Below, in pieces: positions 48,001-60,201 of a stretch of DNA of 64,000 bases. The notes below the pieces were generated by a model that was not told the DNA's origin, ran no database searches, and saw only the letters and a list, made by a program, of their open reading frames with translations. The stretch is from positions 135,011,625-135,075,624 of the forward strand of contig CM063284.1 in the NCBI GenBank assembly GCA_032173965.1. Direction: 5' to 3'. Position numbers and translations under genes: made by a program. The stretch is from Sitta carolinensis. Its lineage: Eukaryota > Chordata > Aves > Passeriformes > Sittidae. The stretch's first letter is position 1, and each line of letters begins with the position of its first letter.

Positions 48001-49761
48001 TGAGGTTCTAACTTCTGTGAAAGGATGGCACACACAGTCCTTGCCAAAAGCAGGTACCACAAACTTCCAAGCCCTAGGTTACTGGGAAGCTTTTTTCACT
48101 TGGGCTGTTAACTGTTTCCTTCTTACAGGAGCTGACTGCTCTGCTATACAGCAAAGCATCATTCTTACCCCATTTGAATAGTTAGAATAGCTCTGGGGGT
48201 GTGTGCTCAGATAGCTGTGCTTCATGGTACTGCATGGTTGAAATCCATAACTGCGTTAGTCACAGTCTTATGGTCACAATAATACTTATCAGTAGCGAGG
48301 TGTAAAACCAAAACAGTGACCATGATACAGCCTGTCTGCACAGGGATCAAAAGTTTGTTTTGGCATTTTCATCAATTTTTCATCATCTGTGCTGTTCGAG
48401 TTTTTAATTTCTGAAAATGAGATTGAGACACGGTATGAATTGGGGTCCAAGATACTGTGGGATTTTCCTTTCTATGAATTGGTGAATTCCAAATTCACAG
48501 AAAGCTTCCAAAGAGAAGCAGTGATCCCAACTTTTGGTAAGAAGCATGTGGAAGTAGTTCCTGCAACATTAATTTGGGATATTCTCTTCAAATTGCTCGC
48601 AAGGATATTTACTGTTTATACTAAGCAAAATAATTAATAAGTATTTGAAAATATTACTTGTCAAATATATTTATTTAGACATTTGCTGAAATAAATGAAT
48701 AGCTGAAGGCTCTTGATGCAGTAAAAGTTGGGATTCTGAAATAATGGACTGAAGTAGTTATTTTGATGTACCAGTAAATTCAGTGTGAAAATTAAGTATA
48801 ATTAACATCTCCCAAATATAACTTCCTGACTTTTTATATTAGGTCCCTAGATCGGTGTTGTTGAATAACTACTTAAGCACAGAGTGATATGTGAAAGATC
48901 TCCTGAATTTTGATTAATTTCTCTTAAGTCAAGAGTAATAGTTTATCTTTGACCACTTCCTACTATCCCCTCCCCCCACCTCCCCGTTTTCCTCATGGAA
49001 AGCTGTACCCCTCTGCCATTTGTGTTGATGTAATGAAGATGCTTTACTTACGGAGACGGGACAGGCCGTTTAATCCTCACAGCCGTCACCTCCCGGTCAC
49101 TGTCGTCCTGCTCGAGCTTGTCCTCTGCTTCCCCATAGCCACTGTCCTGGGCATCCAGACTGTCATCATGACACTTAAGCAGCAGCTCTCCCTTGGCCCC
49201 ATCTTTGTCCTCTTCTTCCATCTTCTCCCAGCCCTTGGTCATCTCTGATACCACATTTGAACACTTCCTCCTTATGGTTGAAGGTAATTTGCTACTAAGA
49301 ATTTTGTCAATAGCACTTGATTCTTCTTTGAGTTTGGTCATCTCAGAGCTGCTGTTCTCGTATCTTTCGCTGAGGAGGCTGACATCCCCCCCTCGTTCAT
49401 AGGCTTTGCTGGTGACTGTTTTGGTCACCTCTTTGCATTTAATGCTGAACATTGTGAGGTCTTCATCTGATTCCCTTGATTTTTTTTCAGATTCCTTTGC
49501 TAAGGATTTTTCATCATCTTTTTCTTGGTCCCTCTTGACAGATGGAATTTGCCATTTTTCAAGGGAACCTTCTTGTACAGGCTGAGCTGATGAGCTTTTG
49601 GCAGCGGGGACCCATCCAGAGGGCTCTTGCTCTTGCTTTACATGGTGGTCAGATGCCCACTGCTGCCAGCCTCGTGCCAAGCTGAAGACCTGGCTGGCCA
49701 TTCGGATCTTGTGGACAGCCCTTTTCACAGGAGCAGTGCTTTGCTTTTCTTCAGGAGCCAT
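44586..49761 (-). CDS. ABRA: ABRA (STARS), actin-binding Rho-activating protein; apparent frameshift in exon 2
   Basis: Two coding exons on the - strand: 49761-49052 and 45062-44586 (stop TAA at 44588-44586). The product is recognisable from MAPEEKQS...SLARGWQQWA, YERGGDVSLLSERYE, EMTKGWEKMEEED, RIKRP, RWQEWAEQHI, LNPFSEEFDHELAMSTRLHK, and the C-terminal Costars domain ending VIITLLK. Family knowledge: a striated-muscle actin-binding protein that stimulates Rho signalling and MRTF/SRF transcription. Counting one missing base, the protein would be about 395 residues (human 381). As written, exon 2 is one base short near 44,865 and the frame leaves Costars, ending at 44,678 after about 364 residues. 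The rest of the gene looks intact, so a sequence error is likely. Confidence 0.94.
45063..49051 (-). other. ABRA intron, 4.0 kb
   Basis: Bounded on the - strand by CC/GTAAGT and TTTCAG/C. It contains a tandem duplication of TTTTTTATGTGTGTAATA near 45,713-45,750. No transposon or further exon recognised. Confidence 0.85.
49052..49761 (-). CDS. ABRA: ABRA exon 1 (N-terminal half)
   Basis: I chose the ATG at 49,761-49,759 because MAPEEK aligns with the mammalian MAPGEK start and the context is strong (A at -3, G at +4). An in-frame ATG six codons upstream (49,779) also has good context and would add MAADSN. The frame stays open to 49,920 with no upstream stop, so that part is taken as 5' UTR. 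Residues 29-36 are ARGWQQWA; KGWEKM is at about 176-181. The exon is 710 nt and ends with two bases of a Pro codon at the donor GTAAGT. Confidence 0.94.
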
Positions 49762-49863
49762 GTTGCTGTCTGCTGCCATCCTAGCTTCTCCCCTTCTTGT
49801 GCTCAGCACCTTCTGAATGGACTTCCTGAAGTGAATAATGCCCTCTGAAGAGGGCCACACAGA

Positions 49864-49871
49864 TTTAAATA
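49864..49871 (-). promoter_or_regulatory. Possible ABRA TATA-like element
   Basis: The - strand reads TATTTAAA within CTATTTAAAT, about 100 bp upstream of the chosen start codon. It is placed so that initiation about 30 bp downstream would give a 5' UTR of about 75 nt. The same stretch is close to, but does not meet, a MEF2 consensus. No perfect CArG box was seen nearby. Confidence 0.35.
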
Positions 49872-49999
49872 GAAGCAGGAGCAGTTGATGCCCATGGAAA
49901 ATATGTGAAACGCTTCTCACAAAGATAGAGTATCCTCACTGTTGCAGAGGTCTTTTTTTAAAATGCAGGGTAACATTTCATCACAGCAGATGAATGATG

Positions 50000-52900
50000 C
50001 ATGATGTAAACAGTGTGACACAGACCTGTGCTGGAAATAGTGGGAAAGTAACAGCTCCTGTAGTCCCCTCTCCCTGAGACTGCTGAATTCCCAATTTTTT
50101 GGCAAGGGTCTTGTTCTTTTGGAAATGTAGCACTTGGGTTAGAGTTCAAGATCCTGATCAGAGTGACTAAAAATGCTAAATGTGAAGGGTTATCAGTGGC
50201 TAGGAACTTTGGCCAGAGTGGACACTACTCATCACTACTCATCAAGAAAATAGTGGCCATTGTCATGGAGTGTGAAGCCAGAAGCAAGTTATGACTAAAA
50301 CTTTTAGAGGTATTTCCTAAAAAGATACTGTGTGACTTTTTCTTGTTGCTCAGGTGTCCAAGGAAATCGAGGTTTGTTAATTTTTTAAAAGGCATTTATG
50401 TGTTCTCTTCCCAGTCATTATCTATTAATGTCTCTCTTTAGAGAGACTGTATCTTCAGGGGGGCCTGGGAACACTATCGTATTTGGTGTCAGCACTAAGG
50501 AAGAGGAAATTACTATGTCTGGTGATCAGTACAGTAAATCTGACTTGATCAGATGTATGAATATCTCCAAGTTTTAGGATTTTAGAAAATAAAATATAAC
50601 CTATTTAATTTCTCACTGCTTTTCAATAGAGTTATATACAGCACAATTATGTTTACTGTGTACAATATAGAAAAAAATCAGTTTTTCTAGGAAACCTTAT
50701 GATTTGTTCATTCCAGAGGACTTCCTAGAATGTGTTCACATTCGAATTTGTGAAATTGTTTAGTGAATTGATACATCCATTGTTGCATGATAATAAACGT
50801 TTTTCTAAGATATAGTTCTGTGATATCTTATTTCTTAGTATAATGTTTCCTAAGTAGGAACGGAAAATATCATTGCTTTTTCAACCCATCATACCTTGCA
50901 GATTACAGGATGACCTGTGGCACTTGCCATGTGGTGCTCTGAGGCACACTGAACTTCAAGGAATTCTGTTGGCTTCGTTGGTGTTACATCAGAGATAAAT
51001 ATGGACTATCATACTCTGCCTATTTTTTATCTTCTCTCTGTAAAGGCTGGGCTGTTTGAAGTAGGTCAGATCATATTTAGCTCATGATTAATACTTTAAG
51101 ACTACATCATACATTCGACTTCCATGTAGAATTCCTCATTAATCTGTGGAGTAATTTCCTCTTCAAAACTGATGACATAATTTAAGTTAATGTTGCTATT
51201 AGATATTTACTCATGCTTTTATTTTGGAAAGAAATGTGTCACCTCTGTGTACTGTACAGTCTCAGCTATTGCGCACTGTGTCATAGCTATGAGATGACAT
51301 TGTGAGATTTACCCATACAATTTGATTAAGGAGCATATGTCACCAAACATTTATTTTGGGTTCATTTTAAGGCTAATCAGGAATGGGAACTTCTTGTGCT
51401 TAGAATTTATGTATGCCTATGCATCCATGAACACATGCAGGGGAGTGAGTGTATGCTCCCTAAAAATACAAGGATGAGACAAGTGAAAGAAAATAATGCA
51501 CATGCAGAATAGGAATATTACACCAGTTCATTATGTCATTCTGTGTGTTTTCTGGAGTATAAGGGTGGCTGAGGCTTTTAGAATGAGCTGGAGGCTAAAT
51601 ACAGATAAGGGATCCTATTCAAGGAAGGACTGCAGTGAAACAAGTGATTGTGGAAGGTCAATCCAGGAGCATAAAGAAAATAGAGACCCCTGTTACAAGG
51701 CAGGGTAAGCTCCACCTCTGTTTTACCTGCTCTTAAAGACTACCAGCAGTAGATACTCCTCACCATCTAGGCAATCTATTCCACTGGTTAACTGGCTGTA
51801 TTTTGTAATCAAAGTCCTCAGTGTATTACTGCAAATACTCTTTAAGTCCTTGAACACTTTTGTTCTCACACAATATTTGCAAGTAGTTGTATTCAAATTC
51901 ATGGCACTGAAAAATAATTGCATTCCTGAGGAATGTTTAGAAATTACAGCACATTTCAAATAAGTTGTTAAAAAAAGAGACTTCTGGGGTTTTTTTTCTA
52001 AAAGACTTGACCTTGGTATACTGGTCATAGTCCTATGGACTTAATGCTTGCATAGTTTAGATAAATGACAATGAAAGGTTACAGACTAATGAAAAACACC
52101 AAAATTACAGATCTAAACTACTATTAAATCCAGATTGCATAACAATATGTTTAACAAATTTTTAGTTAAAATTGATCACTATATGAAGCTGAAGTGCTAT
52201 CACAGACTTGTCCAAAGTGCCAGCAAAACATTGATATAATTATTTTGAGGATAACTATAATGTTTAATTTTAGGGTGTACAATGATGATGCCTTGAATGT
52301 GTTGAATGTTGTCTCATTTTATATGGTGGTGTTGCAAGCAAGAAGTTAATTATAAGTATAAATTATGTCCAAATTATCCAGTAATATTCATATTTGTGTG
52401 TTGTTTATTTTGCAAATGTTTTATTGCAGTAAGACTAGAATTCATTGCTTCATGATTTTAAATTTTTATTTTTAATGAAAGAATCCACCAAGGTTACATT
52501 TCTGCATGTAATATCCCTGCTGTGACTCCTACAAGCCAATAGCCAGCCCTAAAGGCACAGGTATGTTTTAGGCAGGCTGGACCTGAACAACCATTTCTGT
52601 GTGTCTTCCATACATCACAAGGTCACAAAATATACTCTAAAAGCTCAGCAAGGCTGGGTGACAGTGTCTGTCACAGGTTTTCACAAGTTCAGAAACTATC
52701 CTTGAGAGTGGTAGCACCATTTCTTGTCGAGGATCTATAGGAGAAAAGGTAATTGGAGAAAGTATTAACTTTGATGAGCAAGCTTGACACATGCTGAAGA
52801 TGTAAACTCCCTTTGTCCTTGACCCTGGATTCCTACACTTCTGGGATTTAATCTTGTTGACACCTTTAGACAAGCCTGCACATGTCCCTAAGACCTGGAG

Positions 52901-53890
52901 GCTTGTGGATTGCTGCATTTCACATAATACCTCTGGCTTCCTGAATCCAAAGTTGTGAAGGTCCAGCTGAGGGGTTGCCAGTGTCAGAGGTAGAAGTTGG
53001 GATGTTTTTGCTGTGTGATGGTTTGGGATTTTTTTCCCCTGGATGATTTTTTTCCTTTTGTACTATTAAAACTATTTAAAACTATTTTAAAATCCTTTAA
53101 TTTTGTCTTTACTGAACACTAACAGTCTCTGGGAGACCAGTATACCATCAGATTCTTTTTGTTTTGTTTAAGGATGATTAATTTTAAAGGTAGAGCTGTG
53201 TCCTTTGTACATTACTTTACCTTGTCAGACATTGATATAAGTTATTCAGTGGTTTTAATTCCAAGGAATTTAATTTTGAACCAATTGTAAGTGTATGAAA
53301 GATGCCGTCTTCCTCCCCAGAGGTAGCGGTGAATAACGAGAACAAGATGTGTTTCTTTCTTAAGTATAACCAGCTGCCATTTCAGGAATCTCAAGAATTT
53401 TTTTCACCATGACACAGTTAAAGTACATTGTGTCATAACATCATACATTGCCAGTTATCACAGGAAACCTGTAAAAAGAGTTAGAGTTTGGGATTTCCTT
53501 ATTTTTAGAGTTTACATCAAACAAATTCCTTCTAACAACAGCAGTGAGCAACTGTGTCTCATTCAGAGAGAATGTGCAGTTTCATGGTCAATCCAGGTGA
53601 CTGAGCTCCAAGAAATGGATGCTCTTGAGCCTTTGGACTGGGTCATGTCCAGCCTTTAAGTGAAAGAAATTTATGCATTCATTGGTGCAATTTCTTACAT
53701 TTGCATCCTATATCTGGCCACAGCCTTTTTTGTTTAACTGAAATTGTACTGTAAAATTATCCCTATGTAATTACATGGAAGTTTGAGTATGCATTTCATT
53801 ATGTGTCATCAGAATTCAACTATAGGAGAGATCAGGGCTTATCCATGACTTATCATGGCAGCACTGCTCTGAAGAAAATAAATCCAACAA
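50000..53890. other. ABRA upstream flank, AT-rich
   Basis: No gene or transposon recognised. There is a small tandem repeat of CACTACTCAT near 50,223-50,243. Open frames here are short and unremarkable. Confidence 0.65.
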
Positions 53891-56119
53891 ACTGCCAAGA
53901 AAACCCTAGTCAGAACCCAGGATGAAAGACTCTTAGTTGTGGAATGGTAATGGCAGAGAGGGAAGATGCACTGTCCAGTAGCAGCAGCTGCAGCAAGGGA
54001 GTTGTGGAGGGCAGCCCCAAAGCTCCTCTCCCTGCAGGTGAACCAGATTTAAATGCAAGCCACCCAAGTAATAGAAAACAACCCTGTAGATTATCAACTG
54101 GCTGAGGATGAGAATTCAGCATGATTTTTCACTGCAGTCTGGTAGAGAGACCTGGCTGTTAGAACTGACAGAGTTCCAATTCAGAGTGGGTTTACATGCA
54201 ACCATGTATCTTGAAGTTCCTACCCAAGCCCTGCTACTCAAGTGACAAAACTCTTCATTGTATTGAATATTTCATTCCTCTAAAGTTGTCTTCACATTTC
54301 AGAAGAGGAAAACTAAGACTAGGATATGGAGCCTTAGAGCACTTTGGCACCCTTTTCCTACTTCTGCACATAGTGCCCACAGCTTTTTTTGGAGTCAGTT
54401 GCCTGCAAGAAATCTGTACAAATTTAATCAAATTTATACAGGAAAGGAAAATGGAGGTAAGACCACATGCTTTTAGTCCCATTTTACCTTTGAGCATAAA
54501 TACAACTCTTATTTGAATATCTATAGTAAATGAACAGAAATAAGTAACAAGCAGTGATGAAGCAATTTTGTTTAAAAGTGGAAGCAAACACTTGCAGGAA
54601 ATCATTTGCATCAGGCTTTTAGTTCTACTTGCATAACGAAGGAATTTCTGAAGATTATTTAAACAAGATAACCTTTGAAATAAATCCACAAATATGTTGC
54701 TATTCAAGTTTATATTGAACATATCTATTTGTCAGTCAATGGTTATCCTTTTCTGATAAGAAAATTATATAATATTATAAGTAATTTAATTTTGTGGTTC
54801 CAAATTGCTGAGGTATCTTAGTTTAAAGTTTACCTAGAAATAGTCTTATGGCGTAGAGAATATGGCCTTTTTGCTGCTATTGAAATCTGAGAAGAACACT
54901 GGATACGAGGAATTTAAAGTCTTCACATAACTTTGCAATACAAGACTGACAGGAGGCATACCAGAATAGAGGACTTGAAATCAGACACCTGGATGTAATG
55001 TGAGAGATGATAAATGTATTTTACACATCTACAGGAAAGAAATCAAAGATAAATAAAAGTACAGTTCTATATAGTCAAAATTTGTTACAAACAAGAGATA
55101 AGAGATATAATCAAATTGGTGTCCTCCAGATATTAACAAGGCAGTTCTTCCATGCATTGTGGCTTTTATTTTTCAGGGTAATATTGAGTGTTTCTGCTAA
55201 TGGATATTTCTCAGATTTCAAGGTGGCAAATGTGAGAAGAAAATGGAACAATTTAAAAAATAATTCCTATTAGGGACAGTGTCCAGTTAATTAGAGCAGT
55301 ACAAATCGGACTGCAATAAATCACTTTGTAAGTGTTTGCTTTATCACTAGTCTGTTAAAAGTGCATTTCCTTCCAGGTATCACTGCATGTGCATCACTTG
55401 ATTCTCTTGTATTGACCTTACAGTCTATTATATTTATTACCATATTACAATCTGTAAATAAAATGTATAAAATATAAATAGTTGTGCCTTCACAACTATG
55501 TATATGCGTGTAGTGGACCTACCACGGGTTTTTGGAGGGTTCATTGAAAATTTACATTTAACTTCTAATAGAGTTGCTAGTTATTGTCTTTACATTCTAA
55601 GTATTGCAACTTAAAAATAAAATTAAAAAAATTTAAGTCTTAGTTTCTGAAATTATCTTTTGAGAATGGAGTGGAAAACAGACTTCAAATTTTAGGAAAT
55701 ATGTTTGAATGCAGAAAGCTCTACACAAAAAAAAAAAATTAAAAACCCAGAAAATGGAGTCTGAATATAATATAAATGCAATATTTCATGATTTAGTTTA
55801 AAGCATAATTCAGAGCCAGTCTCAGAACTCAGAAAAAAAGCCTCAGTATAATTTTGGTATTGTGAAGATTTTTTAATATTCACTGAGAGAAATACTTTTA
55901 ATTAAGTAAGCAGTGCATTTCTGTTTTAATATATCAGCTGGCTAAAGCAGTTACCATCTTTTCAATGCCTTAGTCAAAATCATGCTCAGCTCTTTTGTTA
56001 TTCCATATTCTGAACAAAGGATTGTTTGAAACAATTGATGTTACGGCTCAGATTTATCGATGTAAAAATTGATATCAAATGTATCGATGGTAAAGAGCAG
56101 AAATCCTCCTGACTAAGTC
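53891..56119. other. Intergenic, unassigned
   Basis: A somewhat GC-richer patch at 53,900-54,120 includes a CAGCTG E-box. The remainder is AT-rich, with open frames of 88 (+, 55,007) and 155 codons (-, 54,722) that match no family I know. Confidence 0.6.
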
Positions 56120-56480
56120 ACTGTGGGTTTTTTGCAGTGTGGGGGATCTCATTTTAAAGGCTATTGCAGTGTGCTGAAGCTGTGTCCTGTTCCTGTGAGT
56201 CTTGACCTTTGGGCAGCACAGATGAATTCTCGCGGGTGCCGTTGGCTCTGCCCGCTCCCCCCCCCCCCCCCCATCACATTCCACTGCCACGGGCAGGACA
56301 GACCCTTATTTATTAGTTCTCACTTAGCCACCAGCTGCTCTAACAGCATGCAGCTGTGTTGCTGTCAGCACAGGCAGACCCCTGACTTTGCCAGTCTTTA
56401 ACTGGGGGGAAGCCCAGGAAGCAGCCTGCAAGAGGGGCACTGCTCTCTGGAGCTGCTTGCCTGAACCCCGTTGACTTTAG
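56120..56480. promoter_or_regulatory. GC-rich patch with paired E-boxes and a 16-C run
   Basis: GC content rises sharply relative to the flanks. Two CAGCTG E-boxes lie at 56,332-56,337 and 56,351-56,356, and a homopolymer of 16 C at 56,257-56,272. The patch is about 6.5 kb upstream of the ABRA start. Regulatory function is inferred only from composition and motifs. Confidence 0.3.
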
Positions 56481-58270
56481 GTGTCAAGAAGTGAGTGATG
56501 GGAATTGCTGGAAGATCATGTGATATTTACAGTGTCATATAGATGTTTCCATGGCCCATGACTAAGCTTCAATTGCCAAGGAAGCTGGCAATGAAGAGCT
56601 GAGAGGTGCAACGATGGGCCTGGTTTTCATCAGAGACTTCTAAACCACATTAAATTAAATTCCACACCTACCTCACTTTAAAACTATGCTTCAGACATCT
56701 GCCTTACTTCTTACATTATGTAACAGTAATTAATGGGCCGTGATTATGGGGTAAAATTCTTTGCAAAAAGAAGGTGAGAGTAGAGGAGTGGGAGCTCGAG
56801 GCCTTTATTTAAAACTGCCCAGCATTTGATTTGCAGTATGGGAGCAGCGATGCATTCCTCTTGGATACAAGGATACCTAATTGCTGGTAGCAGCACTCAA
56901 ACTGGAATGAACTGTTCTGGGAGGCAGTGACAAGTATCTACTCATTTTTGTTATCAACTTGACCTTCTAATTGTGTGGCTACCTCATGCTTCAGCACAGA
57001 GACAGCTACGCCTGTTAATCCAGTGAATGACTTAGTGACTCAAAATACAGATCAGTGTACTAAAAATGATTTTGAGGGGAAAATCAACTTCCTCATCCCC
57101 TTTGCTTGACTGAAACAAGTCAATATTCCTCACAATGGGGTCAGCCATTTCAGCACAGAAAATTTGAGGTGGTGAATTTTCAAGGGTGGCTTTTGATATT
57201 TGAAAATATGTGACTGATCAGCTTGAAGTGTTTTGCTTCTTGGGCAAGTTAACTGATTATCACTCTCTCTGGACTGGAGTCCTGGACCTTCCTAGCTCTT
57301 TCCTTAAATCACTAGTCACTGTTGAAATAAACCAATCTTGTATATCCCAGGAGATTTTGGAATTTCAATGAACACTAACAAATTCAGTATTATCTCAGAG
57401 CTCCAGAATACTTCCTCAGCTTTTCTAGCTCTTTTTTAAAATAAAGGAGAAACACATTTACATTTGAAGAATATTATGGTACTCACATCACATGACTGGA
57501 TATAGTTATTTTGGGCCAATTGCATTTTTCTTTTTTTCTCTATGAAACATCTTAAGGTTTGTAGCAGTGGAGGTCAATGAATCTGTCCCTGAGAGCTTAA
57601 CAGGTTTCCCAATATAATAACCATATCAGAATTTTAAATCAGTTAAAATTAATTTTTTTTTTCTATTTTCTTAATTATATAATTGCCAATATTTTTTTTT
57701 TTGTTGAAATTACTGCAGTGTATTGGTCTTTATTTCCCTCTTGGTATTTCTCTTCACATAGTGATTTATAAAGTTCCAGGTTTACTCAGGAAAGAAGGAA
57801 AAAGTGATTGGGAGGTTTTGAATGGTAGGAGAGATGTGATAAAGATAAAATCTTCTCATCATACTTTTGAAACCCATGGGAATACAAGAGGAGCATTTCA
57901 GTGAGTGGAATCCACAGGCAAAGGCTGATAGGAAGCAAAGTACTGAGCAGGGGTATGTACTTCTTTAAGGCCTCTCCTATTTTGTGAGTTGAATAATAAT
58001 CAGGATACAGTTTTCTCAAGTCCTGGGAGATACAGCATTACACACAATTTGCAGCTTAGTAAGAATCCTACTCAGGAACTCTATCTACTGCATATACACT
58101 AAAAGTGCAATTAAAAGGGTTGGGTGTAGGAAGAACATTTCTCATTGCCATTGTTTAGGAGGTACTTGCTATGAGGTACTTCAAGAGTGCTGTCTCCTGA
58201 GAGTCCATTGGGAATCAGCCTTGCTGTGATGAACTCTTGGGGAAGCTCCTGCCCATCCACCACTCCCAGG
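56481..58270. other. Intergenic, nothing recognised
   Basis: AT-rich sequence with T tracts near 57,650-57,662 and 57,692-57,702. No gene, RNA or transposon recognised. Confidence 0.6.
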
Positions 58271-58652
58271 GTGTGTACAGTGTTCCCATGGAGTGCGCAG
58301 TGCTGCCATGGAGTGTACAGTGTTCCCATGGAGTGTATGGTATTCCCATGGAGTGTACAATGTTCCCATGGTGTGTACAGTGTTCTCACAGATGATACCA
58401 TGTTACCATGGAGTGCACAGTCCAGCCATGGAGTGCGTAGTGTTCCCATGAACACTGTGTACAGTGTTCACAGATTGTACAGTGTTCCCATGGCATGCAC
58501 AGTGTTCCATGCATGCACAGTGTCAGAGTGTGCAGTGTTCCCATGGAGTGTACGGTGTTCCCATGGAGTATACAGTTCCCATAGAGTGCAGTGTTCTCGG
58601 ATTGTGCAGCTTTCCTATGGAGTGCACAGTGTTCCCATGGTGTGCAGAGTGC
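58271..58652. repeat. 20-bp minisatellite, about 19-20 units
   Basis: The consensus unit is GTGTTCCCATGGAGTGTACA. From 58,271 to about 58,450 roughly nine units stay in exact 20-bp register; further copies to about 58,652 contain small deletions and insertions. Each full unit carries the palindromes CCATGG and TGTACA. Because 20 is not a multiple of 3, each frame repeats every 60 bp, producing overlapping repetitive open frames on both strands (Trp-Glu-His-Cys and Pro-Trp-Glu-like motifs). These are not taken as genes. Confidence 0.93.
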
Positions 58653-60035
58653 TGTGGCTCCCTGAGCAACTCCTCCCACTGGTGCTGCTCATGAGTCCTG
58701 CCTGTGCTGTGCTGTGCCAGTGAGACTGGATCCATGGAGAGGTCAGGAGGCTGAGGACTGCTGCAGGAGACTGCCTGCCCCCAGAGCAGAGTCCAGGGTG
58801 CCAGGCAATGAAGTCTTTAAAAGAGTGTCATGGGAGGAGTCAGACACCAGAGAAGGGCTCTGCAATAACTGGACAGCTGAGGAGGACAAAGGGAGAGAGA
58901 CTTTCTTTTGTTGTTTATTAGTGAGAATTTGTGATCCTGGAATGTTTATGGGAATAATCCTTGATACTAAATAAAGTAGGTTAACAATGCAGAAGAATGT
59001 CTAAGGGAAGATTTGATTTCTATTACTGAACGTAATTTTGTCTAACTTTATCTAATCTTCAGTAAATCATTGAACTATTCCATCTTCCATGTTTGTGCAT
59101 TTGCCTCTAGAACAGGATGGTTCCTTGACATTTATTAAAAACAGATCAGAGACTACAGTCCATCTATGGAATAGTACTTTTTGGAAGTTGCATTATTAGA
59201 CACTGATCAAAGTGCTGTGTTCTTTTTTTTTTCTTATTTTTTTTTTAATCTACATGAAAACCACACTGGATGTCTTACTTAAAGTGTATTTAATGTTTTA
59301 GTACAGAAAGCAAATCTAGGGACATCTGAAATAATCAGATTGTGACATCTACTGCTGCCGATTAAGGCTTTTTACACAAGGACTTGCAATGACACTAGTG
59401 AGTGCACTGGCAAGATTTTTATCTGATCCAATGAAGAATGGTGGTCCATCAGATGACAAAAAAACTTCTATTTTAATTGAGCTACAGAAAAGCCCTTGTT
59501 ATTGTGACCGGAAGTCATGCACAAATGTGTACAAACCAGATGATGAAGGGCATGGAATAGAATTTAAAGTACCTGGCTGCTCAGGCTAGAGGTGTAGAGT
59601 TAAATGATGGCTGTGATGAATGCACATATCACTAACACAATGGTAAATAGTCACTGCATAATCACCCAAATAAATCTGAATACATGATAAATGTTTCTTT
59701 GAGTGTTGGATGGATTTTCCTATGGAACACATGATGCATCTTACTATATAAATTTTAGGAAAGTGTTCCTCCTGCTCATTTGGCAACTGCTAACTTTAAT
59801 GTGTTTGAGAATAACAATGGCAGCAGTTTTAGAAGTACTTCAATGACACTGAAAATCAGAAAAACATCAATGTATCGCAAGTTGGTTTTAGAAATATCTT
59901 CATAGGTTAATGTGAATTCACTCCTATGCACTCCGTTCAAACAAAAAGTTGTCTTTACTGTCATGAATAATCCTGAGTATTTGCCATAGGATGTTTATAT
60001 ACATGCCTAGCTCTAGAAGGCCTTTAATCACAATC
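58653..60035. other. Intergenic, unassigned
   Basis: Holds a T-rich tract at about 59,222-59,248 and a 66-codon + frame at 59,389-59,589 with four cysteines in its last third. The frame resembles nothing I recognise, and no splice or promoter context supports it. Confidence 0.55.
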
Positions 60036-60201
60036 AGAATCACAGAATAACAAAATGTGTCAGGTTGAAAGGGACCACAGTGGGTCATCTGGTCCAACAT
60101 CCCTGCTCAAGCAGGGTCATCCTAGAGTACCTGGCACAGGATTGCATCCAGAAGGTTCTTGAATATTTCCAGTGAGGGAGACTCCAGAACCTCTCTGGGC
60201 A
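60036..60201 (-). mobile_element. CR1 LINE 3' tail, antisense
   Basis: Reading on +, AATCACAGAATAACAAAATG, GTTGAAAGGGACCAC, GGTCATCTGGTCCAACATCC, CTGCTCAAGCAGGGTCATCC and CCAGTGAGGGAGACTCCAGA follow the order of the reverse complement of a CR1 3' end. About 165 bp. Confidence 0.88.

Noticed and set aside
50090..50102. CCAATTTTTTGG as a CArG box upstream of ABRA
   Set aside because: The A/T core is eight bases, not six, so it does not meet the SRF consensus.
54255..54722. 155-codon - frame upstream of ABRA
   Set aside because: No domain or homology recognised, and AT-rich composition; treated as chance.
58271..58652. Possible CRISPR-like array
   Set aside because: The repeats abut directly with no unique spacers, and the genome is vertebrate; this is a minisatellite.
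58111..58735. Repetitive frames of up to 178 codons on both strands
   Set aside because: They are produced by the 20-bp minisatellite, which stays open in several frames at once; there is no start context or homology.
59389..59589. 66-codon + frame with clustered cysteines
   Set aside because: No matching family known to me, no splice or promoter context; kept only as a remark on the intergenic stretch.
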